Origin: Deltaproteobacteria bacterium
GTDB lineage: Bacteria; Myxococcota_A; Polyangia; HGW-17; SLPX01
Reading direction: 5' to 3'
Assembly (NCBI GenBank): GCA_011390535.1
Contig: JAABSF010000082.1
Coordinates: 1-9,069 of the forward strand
Length of the DNA: 9,069 nt
Shown here one piece after another: positions 1 through 6,249 of this stretch. How positions within the stretch are numbered: the first letter of the stretch is position 1; each line of letters opens with the position of its first letter. Under the pieces are notes generated by a model, which saw only the letters and a list, made by a program, of their open reading frames with translations, did not search any database and had not been told where the DNA came from. The position numbers were made by a program, and so were the translations under genes.

Positions 1-1876
1 CGTAGGTCTCTCCAACCATATAAAATCGGCCGCCGATCGGATCCTGAAAAGCGCTGTTAGTGGCCGCCCTCAATTCCGTGAGCCACTCCATGGGCACGTG
101 CTTTATCGCATCCAGCCTATAACCGTCGATGTTGTATTCCTTCGCCCACCACAACGCATCGTTTATAGACCAGTCACGAACCGTCGGATTATAGAAATCA
201 AAAGGAGGCAGATAATCGGTAAAGGCGCACCTCGTCCCCCAATAAGGGTCATTCCAGTTGTCCGGTGGACACAGAACAATGTTTCCGTTGTCATTTGCAA
301 ACCAATCAGGACGAGCTGCGTAGAGGCCCGAAGCACCATCAACATGGTTCATGACATAATCGAAGATAACGTACATTCCTGCATCATGGATGCTGTCTAT
401 CAGACTCACGAGATCTTCATGCGTACCGAGCCTACTCTCCACCGCCGGCCTCGGAGACGGGTTATCGGGATCACTGTAGTCAATGTTCTCTGGTGAAGGC
501 CAATACCCGTGAAACGCTGAATACATATGCGGGTCAGAGTTAGGATCTATGGCGGCTCCGGCCAAATCACGATTATCGAAAGGTGCAGACAACCATATAG
601 TGTTCACCCCTAGCTCCTGCAGATACCCAAGCTTAGACTCCAGCCCGACCCAGTCGCCTCCGTAATATTGAGCAAGATCGCTTACACCCGGAACTGGATC
701 ACTGCTATTATCACCATTAAAAAAACGATCCACCATGACGAAATACATTATCCCATCTTCCCACTGAAACTCATCAGGATCTCCGCACAGACCTGAGAGT
801 GGACAATCATCAGGACAATTAGAGTGGGTTTCTCCAAGCTCCGGTTCACAGACCCCATTATCATTGCATTCAGCCGGACAATCATTCGAGCAATTTGAGA
901 AGTTTTCGCCTCTATCCGGCTCACAGACACCGTTATTGTTACAGATAGGTTGTCCGCCTCCCATGGTTAAAACAGCGACTTCAGAGACGCTCTTCGGGTT
1001 ATCAGGGTTATCCTGCGGCAAGGTCTGGTTAGCCAGATGTTGTCCGTCTTGATTCACGAGACGCGCAAAAACGGCGATCTTCGTTCCCTGCTCCTGGACA
1101 CCACCGAAAAGATCCTCAAATGAAATCGCGGCCTCCATGGCGCTCCCGCCCGCAACCACCGTGCCCACAATCCAGGGAAAATCTGCCGGATTTTCACCAA
1201 TACGCCTCCACCCCGCGCCATCTTCCAGACCTTCATTAACGCCGGTCATCCCAACCGTCCCTACGGCCATATCCGCAGCATAAGAGTTATCGGTGATTGA
1301 GATATCCGCGCTTAGCGCGTTATCCAAGGTGCCGTCGGTATCTGTGGCTGAAGAAATCGAACTCAACCCGGCGCTCCCCGTCCCATAGTCGATATCAATG
1401 TAAACAGCCAGTGCATTCTGACTCTCCACCCAGCCGCTCACCGCCACGTAAAAATGGGTATCGTCATAAGCAATAAAGAGGGCATCCATGTAATTATCAC
1501 CCCAATCCGTAGGAGTATTTCCAACAGCGACGGACTGATCTTCCGTCCAATCGCCGTCACCCACCGTAATCACACCATCGATTACTGGAGTTCCGTAATG
1601 CGGATCCGACTCCTCCACACAAACACCATCCTCCCACTCATACCCCTCGGCACACTCGCCGCAATCAACACCTGCATAACCTGGGTCACATTCACAGATC
1701 CCCTCTTCTCCCTCCACCACACACACACCATGTCCGCTGCAATCCACACCATCACATAGATCCGGCTCTCCCCCTCCATCGTCATCGCCACAGCCGGGCG
1801 ACCCCAAAGAAATGACCACCATGAACAACCCTGTGCCCAAAGCGCGAATAAGTTTAGAAATCCAATCCTTCTTCAT
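1..1876 (-). CDS. Secreted alpha-amylase family (GH13) lipoprotein, C-terminus cut by window edge
   Basis: This gene probably encodes an exported enzyme that hydrolyses or transglycosylates alpha-glucans. The frame is open from ATG 1876 to the left edge (625 residues). GGAGGA at 1884-1889 sits 7 nt before the ATG. Residues 1-28 are a signal peptide ending in SPG-C29, a slightly atypical lipobox, followed by GDDDGGGE; this fits a lipid-anchored surface protein. Residues 41-72 hold six Cys in an EGF-like spacing. Residues about 95-300 look like a beta-sandwich carbohydrate-binding or DOMON/CBM9-like module (DGVITVGDGDW, then YVAVSGWVE and VYIDIDYG); this is inference. Two Cys repeats follow (312-361). 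The GH13 barrel starts near 372 (IMYFVMVDRFFNGD), with region I DYVMNH (506-511), region II GYRLDAIKH (nucleophile D589, R587, H593) and region III VGETY (acid/base E623). Region IV lies outside the window. The exact substrate cannot be told. Confidence 0.9.
   Translation of the reverse strand, partial: MKKDWISKLIRALGTGLFMVVISLGSPGCGDDDGGGEPDLCDGVDCSGHGVCVVEGEEGICECDPGYAGVDCGECAEGYEWEDGVCVEESDPHYGTPVIDGVITVGDGDWTEDQSVAVGNTPTDWGDNYMDALFIAYDDTHFYVAVSGWVESQNALAVYIDIDYGTGSAGLSSISSATDTDGTLDNALSADISITDNSYAADMAVGTVGMTGVNEGLEDGAGWRRIGENPADFPWIVGTVVAGGSAMEAAISFEDLFGGVQEQGTKIAVFARLVNQDGQHLANQTLPQDNPDNPKSVSEVAVLTMGGGQPICNNNGVCEPDRGENFSNCSNDCPAECNDNGVCEPELGETHSNCPDDCPLSGLCGDPDEFQWEDGIMYFVMVDRFFNGDNSSDPVPGVSDLAQYYGGDWVGLESKLGYLQELGVNTIWLSAPFDNRDLAGAAIDPNSDPHMYSAFHGYWPSPENIDYSDPDNPSPRPAVESRLGTHEDLVSLIDSIHDAGMYVIFDYVMNHVDGASGLYAARPDWFANDNGNIVLCPPDNWNDPYWGTRCAFTDYLPPFDFYNPTVRDWSINDALWWAKEYNIDGYRLDAIKHVPMEWLTELRAATNSAFQDPIGGRFYMVGETY
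794..943 (-). repeat. Two tandem 25-residue Cys/Asn-rich repeats in the amylase lipoprotein
   Basis: Two adjacent 75-bp in-frame units encode residues 312-336 and 337-361. Both fit C-N-x-N-G-V-C-E-P-x-x-G-E-x-x-S-N-C-x-x-D-C-P, with four Cys at identical spacing in each. The unit lies exactly between the beta-sandwich module and the GH13 barrel, so it probably forms a disulfide-stabilised spacer. From memory, similar Asn/Asp/Cys-rich units are frequent in exported proteins of Myxococcota and Bradymonadales. I do not assign a named family. Confidence 0.8.
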
Positions 1877-2002
1877 TTGGTGTTCCTCCGCATTTGGTCT
1901 GCGACTTCAGCTTTCAGAATCTTTTTTTTCTGCGATCAAAATTCAAGAGATCCTGAGTTTTGTGATCCTAATTCTTCAATTACAGAATCTTCCTATTTAA
2001 AG

Positions 2003-2030
2003 TTTATGTCTTTGTTATCCTAGAGTGCAA
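2003..2030 (-). promoter_or_regulatory. Candidate sigma70-like promoter for the amylase lipoprotein
   Basis: In the 187-nt gap between the AICAR formyltransferase stop and the lipoprotein ATG, the minus strand reads TTGCAC (2030-2025), a 16-nt spacer, then CATAAA (2008-2003). The match is only moderate (3/6 and 4/6). The rest of the gap is A/T-rich, with a 9-bp direct repeat CAGAATCTT (plus strand, about 1914 and 1983), and shows no strong terminator after the purine genes. Confidence 0.25.
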
Positions 2031-2063
2031 TCTAAAAAATTCAGCCGGACATGAAGAGCAAGC

Positions 2064-3323
2064 TTAATGCTTAAATGATCTTCGCCCGGTGAATAGCATG
2101 GTGGCGTCATGCTCGTTCACCGCTTCGATGGACTGGTAGTCATTCAATGAGCCTCCCGGCTGCAAAACAGCAGAAACCCCCTCATTCAACCCTACCTCCA
2201 CCCCATCGCGGAAAGGGAAAAAAGCATCTGAAATCATGCATGCGCCTTTCAAACCGCCATGACACCGGTTGGTCTCTTCTTGAATCTCTTTTCTCTTGTC
2301 GCTCTCTTTCAGAAGATTCATGGGCGTCTTAAAGCGTCTCCAAGACAAAGCATCCTCCATCTTTGTGTATGCTTTATCCCTGGCGATTTTTGCGACTCCA
2401 ACCCGATCTTGCTCACCCGTACCTATGCCCACCGTGACTCCGTCCTTGACGTAAATGACCGAGTTGGATGTGACACCGGCTTCCACAAACCACCCGAAAA
2501 GCATGTCGTCCAGCTCTCTCTTGGTAGGTTCCCGCTGGACACGGTACTCCTTGCCTTTCCGATTACAAAGGGCGGGAAGAAAATCTGCTCCACTGCTCAC
2601 TCCGGGGAGAAAAGACGTTTGAACAATCATGCCACCATCCAACAGAGCTTTAAAATCAACAAAACGATCAGGAGCATACTCCTGTAGTCGATCCATGCGC
2701 GCAATCTCCAGAACCCGCAGGTTTTTTCTACCGGAGAGAACATCCAAGGTGCCTTCGTCGTACCCGGGAGCAGCAACCACCTCAGCATAGTTCGCAGCCA
2801 CCGCCTCTGCGGTGGGAAGATCCATGCACCGATTGAATACAACCGCTCCACCGAAAGCAGCCACACGATCCGCCATGTCGGCTTTTTCATAAGCCCCGGA
2901 CAAAGTGTCATCCAACGCCACACCACTGGGATTATTGTGTTTCATGATAATGGCCGCCGGCCGGTGGGTTAAGTACCTTAAAATGTTCAATGCGTTATCT
3001 ACATCCGTGAGATTGATCTTGCCCGGGTGTTTGCCGGACTGGAGCAGCTCCATATCACAGACCAGCCCTCTCCCCGGCAAAATAGTTTTCACATCACCAA
3101 TTTGCAAATTGCCCTGGACAAGCCGGTAAAGAGCGGCTTCTTGCCCTGGGTTTTCTCCATATCGCAGCCCCTTCTCCACACCATCCACCACCCAAGTCAC
3201 CTTCTCATACTTCAGGGAAGTAGAGCTCTCTACGTCGTTATCCGAATAAAAACGAATCTCCATCCGTGACGGAAAATGATCATCCATCACCGTTCGATAT
3301 GCTTTTTTTAGATCTTCAGCCAT
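2064..3323 (-). CDS. purH: Stand-alone AICAR formyltransferase (C-terminal half of PurH)
   Basis: The enzyme transfers a formyl group from 10-formyl-tetrahydrofolate to AICAR to give FAICAR, the penultimate step of IMP synthesis, in the cytosol. The 419 residues cover only the AICARFT part of a usual PurH of about 520 residues. RYGENPGQ (54-61) is the domain entry motif. K128-H129-N-N-P holds the catalytic Lys-His pair. SNSVIYVKDG...GIGTGEQDR (286-307), SDAFFPFRDGVE (365-376), QPGGSLND (388-395) and the ending FTGRRSFKH are family-typical. About 50 residues precede RYGENP, an extension I recall from deltaproteobacterial stand-alone forms. ATG 3323 has GAAGGG 9 nt upstream. The cyclohydrolase gene ends 30 nt upstream on the same strand and in the same frame. 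Last visible gene of the purine cluster. Confidence 0.95.
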   Translation of the reverse strand: MAEDLKKAYRTVMDDHFPSRMEIRFYSDNDVESSTSLKYEKVTWVVDGVEKGLRYGENPGQEAALYRLVQGNLQIGDVKTILPGRGLVCDMELLQSGKHPGKINLTDVDNALNILRYLTHRPAAIIMKHNNPSGVALDDTLSGAYEKADMADRVAAFGGAVVFNRCMDLPTAEAVAANYAEVVAAPGYDEGTLDVLSGRKNLRVLEIARMDRLQEYAPDRFVDFKALLDGGMIVQTSFLPGVSSGADFLPALCNRKGKEYRVQREPTKRELDDMLFGWFVEAGVTSNSVIYVKDGVTVGIGTGEQDRVGVAKIARDKAYTKMEDALSWRRFKTPMNLLKESDKRKEIQEETNRCHGGLKGACMISDAFFPFRDGVEVGLNEGVSAVLQPGGSLNDYQSIEAVNEHDATMLFTGRRSFKH

Positions 3324-3332
3324 AACTAAATA

Positions 3333-3338
3333 CCCTTC
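3333..3338 (-). promoter_or_regulatory. Ribosome binding site between the two purH halves
   Basis: GAAGGG on the minus strand lies 9 nt before ATG 3323 and after the TAA of the cyclohydrolase gene (3356-3354). A proper Shine-Dalgarno site inside the 30-nt linker supports independent initiation of the formyltransferase, arguing against a recent nonsense mutation in a fused purH. Confidence 0.6.
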
Positions 3339-3353
3339 AAATTTACCCTGCCG

Positions 3354-4043
3354 TTATTCCGATGGTGCAAATGAATATAATGAGCTTAGCTTCTCAGGAT
3401 CGCATTTTGCCAAATACCCGGAGATCGCTTTATCGTAAGCCGCTGTGTGAGCAAACGCTTTTTGTGCAAATGAAAACCTCTGTGCAAGGAAAAGGTCGCC
3501 CCCAACCTCCCGGATCTGGGAGATAAAACCTTCATAATCCGAAGGTTCGGTCAACACCGCTGTGCGAAGATAATTTTTCGCGGCCGCTCGAATCATAGTC
3601 GGCCCCCCGATGTCTATGTTCGCCCTTGCCTCTTCTGAGGTGACGTTTTCCCGGGAAACTGTTTCTTGGAATGGATAAAGGTTGCACACCACAAGATCGA
3701 TCGGCACGGCCCCGGTTCTGCTCAGATCATCTTGATGCGCCTTATTGTAGGTCTCGGTCAAGAGCCCAAGATAAATCTTGAAATCCAGTGTCTTAACCAA
3801 CCCTCCCTGCGTCTCGGGCTGCCCCGTATATGATGACACCGGCTCCAAGTTCTTCTTCCACTCGTCACCAAGAATCTCCCGGATGCGGTTGAAAGTTCCG
3901 CCGGTAGACAGAATCCGAACATGTGGATTTATCTCCACCAGCCCGGACACGAGCCCTTCCAACCCGCTCTTATCTGAAACACTAGCAAGTACCGTACGAA
4001 TTTTTACCGAATTATCGATCTTTTCTACGATGTTTCCTGCCAT
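3354..4043 (-). CDS. purH: Stand-alone IMP cyclohydrolase (N-terminal MGS-like half of PurH)
   Basis: This enzyme closes the ring of FAICAR to IMP, the last step of purine synthesis, in the cytosol. The 229 residues match the N-terminal methylglyoxal-synthase-like domain of PurH: SVSDKSG (21-27), STGGT (46-50), TGQPE (73-77), VKTL with K84, NLYPF (121-125), DIGGPTMIRAAAK (144-156) with the conserved Asp and Lys, and the domain end KAFAHTAAYDKAI (195-207). The usual VKTLHPxxHGG is VKTLDFKIYLG here, so the HP and second His are replaced, a variant worth noting. The protein ends about where the inter-domain linker of fused PurH begins. ATG 4043 has AGGTGA 7 nt upstream. It lies 114 nt after purN and 30 nt before the formyltransferase, so co-transcription is likely. 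The 114-nt gap holds no convincing gene or terminator on this strand. Confidence 0.93.
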   Translation of the reverse strand: MAGNIVEKIDNSVKIRTVLASVSDKSGLEGLVSGLVEINPHVRILSTGGTFNRIREILGDEWKKNLEPVSSYTGQPETQGGLVKTLDFKIYLGLLTETYNKAHQDDLSRTGAVPIDLVVCNLYPFQETVSRENVTSEEARANIDIGGPTMIRAAAKNYLRTAVLTEPSDYEGFISQIREVGGDLFLAQRFSFAQKAFAHTAAYDKAISGYLAKCDPEKLSSLYSFAPSE

Positions 4044-4157
4044 TATGAAATCACCTTTCCTTTTTTTATCTTCGCTGTTTATGCAGCTTTTTCCTGTTCA
4101 CCTTTTTGTTCGTTCTTAGATTTTCAGACGAGCCGTTTAGGAGGCCCTGGAGAGAAA

Positions 4158-4889
4158 TCACTCTTTCTCGATAACGACCTCACCGCTCTGATGCTCGATC
4201 CCCACCTTATCCTTTGCCAATAGATCTATGACCATTGGATAAAGCTCATGCTCTACCTTCAAGCCTCGCGCTTTCAGAGACTCCAGAGTGTCGTCCGGCA
4301 TAACATCTACAGGCTTTTGAACAATAACCGGCCCGGTGTCCATCCCTTCGTCCACAAAATGCACTGTGATCCAAGTTCGAGGCAGCCGCTTGCGCTCTTT
4401 ACCTGCCAGGCCCAACGCAAACTCATACCCACGGGTCCCTTGATAAGCACGGGTGTCGGCCGGATGAATGTTGATTACACCCGGCATATTCGTCTCTGGA
4501 TCTCTGAATTTTTCCAGAAAAAACGGGGTAACAAGCCTCATATAACCTGCCAGAACAGTCAATTGAGGCTCATAAACGGCGACTTGATCAAGAATCGCCG
4601 CTTCATGACTCTCCCTACTCGGAAACAGCTTCGGATCCAATGCGACGGCCGGAATTCCACGCTCGCGTGCCCTTGTAAGCGCGTATGCATCCGGGTTATC
4701 CGAAACCACAACAACGACCCGTGCATGTATCCGCCCACTTTCACACGCATCTATAACCGCTCCAAGATTCGTTCCCGACCCGGAGGCCATAACCATCAAC
4801 CTCAAAGGCTGACCCGAGTCACCTCTGGACACTCTCCGCTTGAACACACCGCTCGCTGAACACGAACTCGCATCAGAAAAGCAACTCAC
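4158..4889 (-). CDS. purN: Phosphoribosylglycinamide formyltransferase (GART)
   Basis: PurN transfers a formyl group from 10-formyl-tetrahydrofolate to GAR, the third step of IMP synthesis. The 243 residues show the family signature: MASGSGTNL (34-42) for phosphate binding, the catalytic triad N140 and H142 (VINIHP) and D184 (HFVDEGMDTGPVI), and a family-like C-terminal end. The loop after NIHP reads ADTRAYQGTRGYEFALG, not the common SLLPxFPG, so this is a divergent subtype. About 29 residues (Ser/Cys-rich) precede the first strand, longer than in E. coli PurN, which begins almost at that strand. GTG 4889 is chosen because it has GAGGAG 7 nt upstream and an in-frame TAA lies at 4910-4908. First gene of the purine cluster, divergent from the sugar kinase. 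Confidence 0.94.
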   Translation of the reverse strand: MSCFSDASSCSASGVFKRRVSRGDSGQPLRLMVMASGSGTNLGAVIDACESGRIHARVVVVVSDNPDAYALTRARERGIPAVALDPKLFPSRESHEAAILDQVAVYEPQLTVLAGYMRLVTPFFLEKFRDPETNMPGVINIHPADTRAYQGTRGYEFALGLAGKERKRLPRTWITVHFVDEGMDTGPVIVQKPVDVMPDDTLESLKARGLKVEHELYPMVIDLLAKDKVGIEHQSGEVVIEKE

Positions 4890-4896
4890 ATCGAAG

Positions 4897-4902
4897 CTCC
4901 TC
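4897..4902 (-). promoter_or_regulatory. Ribosome binding site fixing the GTG start of purN
   Basis: GAGGAG on the minus strand is 7 nt from GTG 4889. An ATG two bases upstream (4891) reads ATG-TGA and cannot serve. No other usable start exists between the upstream in-frame TAA (4910-4908) and the GTG, so the long N-terminus is probably real. Confidence 0.65.
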
Positions 4903-4941
4903 TTTTTTTAGAAAAATCTCTTCATCCTTTTCCTCGACGGC

Positions 4942-4970
4942 ATCTTTATTTCCATCTACACCCCTGTCAA
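4942..4970 (-). promoter_or_regulatory. Candidate promoter of the purine cluster
   Basis: In the 153-nt divergent gap, the minus strand has a perfect TTGACA (4970-4965). With 16 or 17 nt of spacer it is followed by TAAAGA or AAAGAT (4948-4942), a weak -10. It lies about 55 nt before the purN start. The plus-strand direction shows a TATTAT at 4993-4998 but no matching -35. No riboswitch fold or PurR-like palindrome was recognised. Confidence 0.35.
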
Positions 4971-5042
4971 GCAAACCTCCTACCACCCCGATTATTATCG
5001 TGGATGTTGGAGAGAGGGGGTTCGGTGTGATATTGTCCGCCC

Positions 5043-6086
5043 ATGAAAAACCCCGAAAAACTCCCCATGAAAACCCTTGGAGATCTTTTTGATATACCAC
5101 TCCCTTGGGATGCAATACCGGTCTCCGGAGGCTTGATTCACCGCACATATCAGCTTCGCTCCGAAATAGGCGTCTTCTCTCTTCAGGCCCTTCATCCGAA
5201 GCTGTCAAGCGATGAAATACTGTGTGACTTCGATGCTGTGACAAAACATCTGCAAAATGAGGGATTTCCCGCCCCCCGGTTGATCAAGACATTGCACGGT
5301 GATCCCGCCGCAGATGTAGACGGCACGAGATGGCGCCTCACTACATGGCTCCATGGAGAGACAAAGACAGAAGTAGCGAACGAAGAAACAGCCTACCACG
5401 CAGCAAAGCTCTTAGGTCGATTCCACAAAGTCATGGAGAGCATCGACCATGAATTTAAGAGCCGTCATCCTTTGCATGACACCGAATTTCATGTATCAGC
5501 GCTGGAAAATACATTAGATAGGTTCAGGTGTGAGCAAATAAACGAAATAGATTCTGAAACATTTAAATGGATAGAAAAGCTCTCTGAAGAGACGCTCGGA
5601 CGGCTGTCGGTGATCAACCGCGAGTTCCAAAACCCACCTCTTCCAAAGAGGGTCGTACATGGCGACCCCAAAATTTCCAATATCATCTTTCACCCGGGTA
5701 AAGCAGAGGCCGTTGGACTGATAGATCTGGACACCTGCGCCCGCCACACAGTGTTGGTAGATTTAGGAGACGCGATAAGGTCCTGGACACCCACCGGCCC
5801 TGAAGAAAGATCAGGCGGATTTCGCACCGAAATTTTGGAGGCGTTACTCGACGGCTACCAAACGTCCGGGTTTCCGCTGACGCAAGAAGAGAAAGGACGA
5901 ATCGCGCTGGCCGGGCCGTTGATCACCTGGGAGCTTTGCGCAAGGTTTGTGCGCGATGTAATGGAAGATTCATATTTTGGATGGGATCCGGCCGAATACC
6001 CATCCAGAAGGGCACACAATATCGTGAGGGCGAAATCAATGGCTGAACTGGGGAGGAGACTGGAACAAGCCTCCATTGACATTTAG
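5043..6086 (+). CDS. NahK-like sugar kinase, phosphotransferase enzyme (APH fold) family
   Basis: This is a cytosolic kinase of the aminoglycoside-phosphotransferase fold. Visible motifs are SGGLIHRTY (28-36, nucleotide loop), the Brenner motif HGDPKISN (206-213; catalytic D208, metal-binding N213) and the metal-binding DLD (228-230) followed by VDLGDAIRS. From memory, the layout follows N-acetylhexosamine 1-kinase (NahK): FSLQALH where NahK has YILQQMN, RWRLTTWLHGET where NahK has WRVYKFIEHT, and a shared C-terminal pattern of acidic, Tyr-containing and His-Asn segments (YFGWDPAEYP, AHN). An anomeric aminosugar or hexose kinase is thus the best guess, with a related kinase of unknown substrate as alternative; antibiotic resistance is unlikely. 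ATG 5043 and ATG 5067 both lack a Shine-Dalgarno site, and an in-frame TGA at 5028 bars longer starts. Divergent from purN; no sugar-phosphate partner genes are visible. Confidence 0.82.
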   Translation: MKNPEKLPMKTLGDLFDIPLPWDAIPVSGGLIHRTYQLRSEIGVFSLQALHPKLSSDEILCDFDAVTKHLQNEGFPAPRLIKTLHGDPAADVDGTRWRLTTWLHGETKTEVANEETAYHAAKLLGRFHKVMESIDHEFKSRHPLHDTEFHVSALENTLDRFRCEQINEIDSETFKWIEKLSEETLGRLSVINREFQNPPLPKRVVHGDPKISNIIFHPGKAEAVGLIDLDTCARHTVLVDLGDAIRSWTPTGPEERSGGFRTEILEALLDGYQTSGFPLTQEEKGRIALAGPLITWELCARFVRDVMEDSYFGWDPAEYPSRRAHNIVRAKSMAELGRRLEQASIDI

Positions 6087-6118
6087 GTACAACTCACCCC
6101 CCATTCGTTACGACCATG

Positions 6119-6168
6119 CTGCTTTTTGCCGACCATATTACTTTGGGACTGCCCTGATAGCAAAGCAG
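6119..6168. repeat. Inverted repeat downstream of the sugar kinase gene
   Basis: CTGCTTT (6119-6125) pairs with AAAGCAG (6162-6168), and GC at 6128-6129 can extend it with GC at 6160-6161 around a bulge. The loop of about 30 nt contains a small GGGACTGCCC hairpin. Only three T residues follow, so it is a poor intrinsic terminator for the kinase gene. It might be a weak terminator or a chance structure in the 163-nt gap before bioB. Confidence 0.25.
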
Positions 6169-6174
6169 TTTACT

Positions 6175-6204
6175 CTGTCAAAGCGCATTCCACTGTGATA
6201 TTAA
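6175..6204 (+). promoter_or_regulatory. Weak candidate promoter for bioB
   Basis: CTGTCA (6175-6180) and TATTAA (6199-6204), with an 18-nt spacer, each match the sigma70 consensus at four positions. They lie 45 nt before the bioB ATG. No BirA- or BioQ-like biotin operator palindrome was recognised in the gap. Confidence 0.2.
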
Positions 6205-6249
6205 CCCGAGTCGAGAGACAAAGAATCAGCCCAGGTGCGGGTGTGCATT

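Noticed and set aside
98..496. Plus-strand frame of 132 codons antisense to the amylase gene
   Set aside because: It is the shadow of GH13 codons that carry catalytic regions I and II.
2031..2063. T run after the AICAR formyltransferase as an intrinsic terminator
   Set aside because: The minus strand has TTTTTT near 2036-2041, but no stable GC-rich stem precedes it.
4074..4092. GCTG-TTTATG-CAGC hairpin followed by TTTTT on the plus strand
   Set aside because: The stem is only 4 bp and no plus-strand gene lies upstream; on the coding strand the T run is absent.
4248..4859. 203-codon plus-strand open frame antisense to purN
   Set aside because: It lies wholly inside purN, has no recognisable domain, and its composition is that of the reverse complement of a conserved enzyme.
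4873..5244. 123-codon minus-strand frame running from inside the sugar kinase gene into the purN start
   Set aside because: Most of it is antisense to the kinase. Its Glu/Lys-rich end in the gap has no start with a Shine-Dalgarno site, and its GAGGAG is better explained as the purN ribosome site.
6235..6249. Longer bioB start at GTG 6235
   Set aside because: It lacks a ribosome site at proper distance; ATG 6250 with GGGTG 6 nt upstream fits better. Not excluded.
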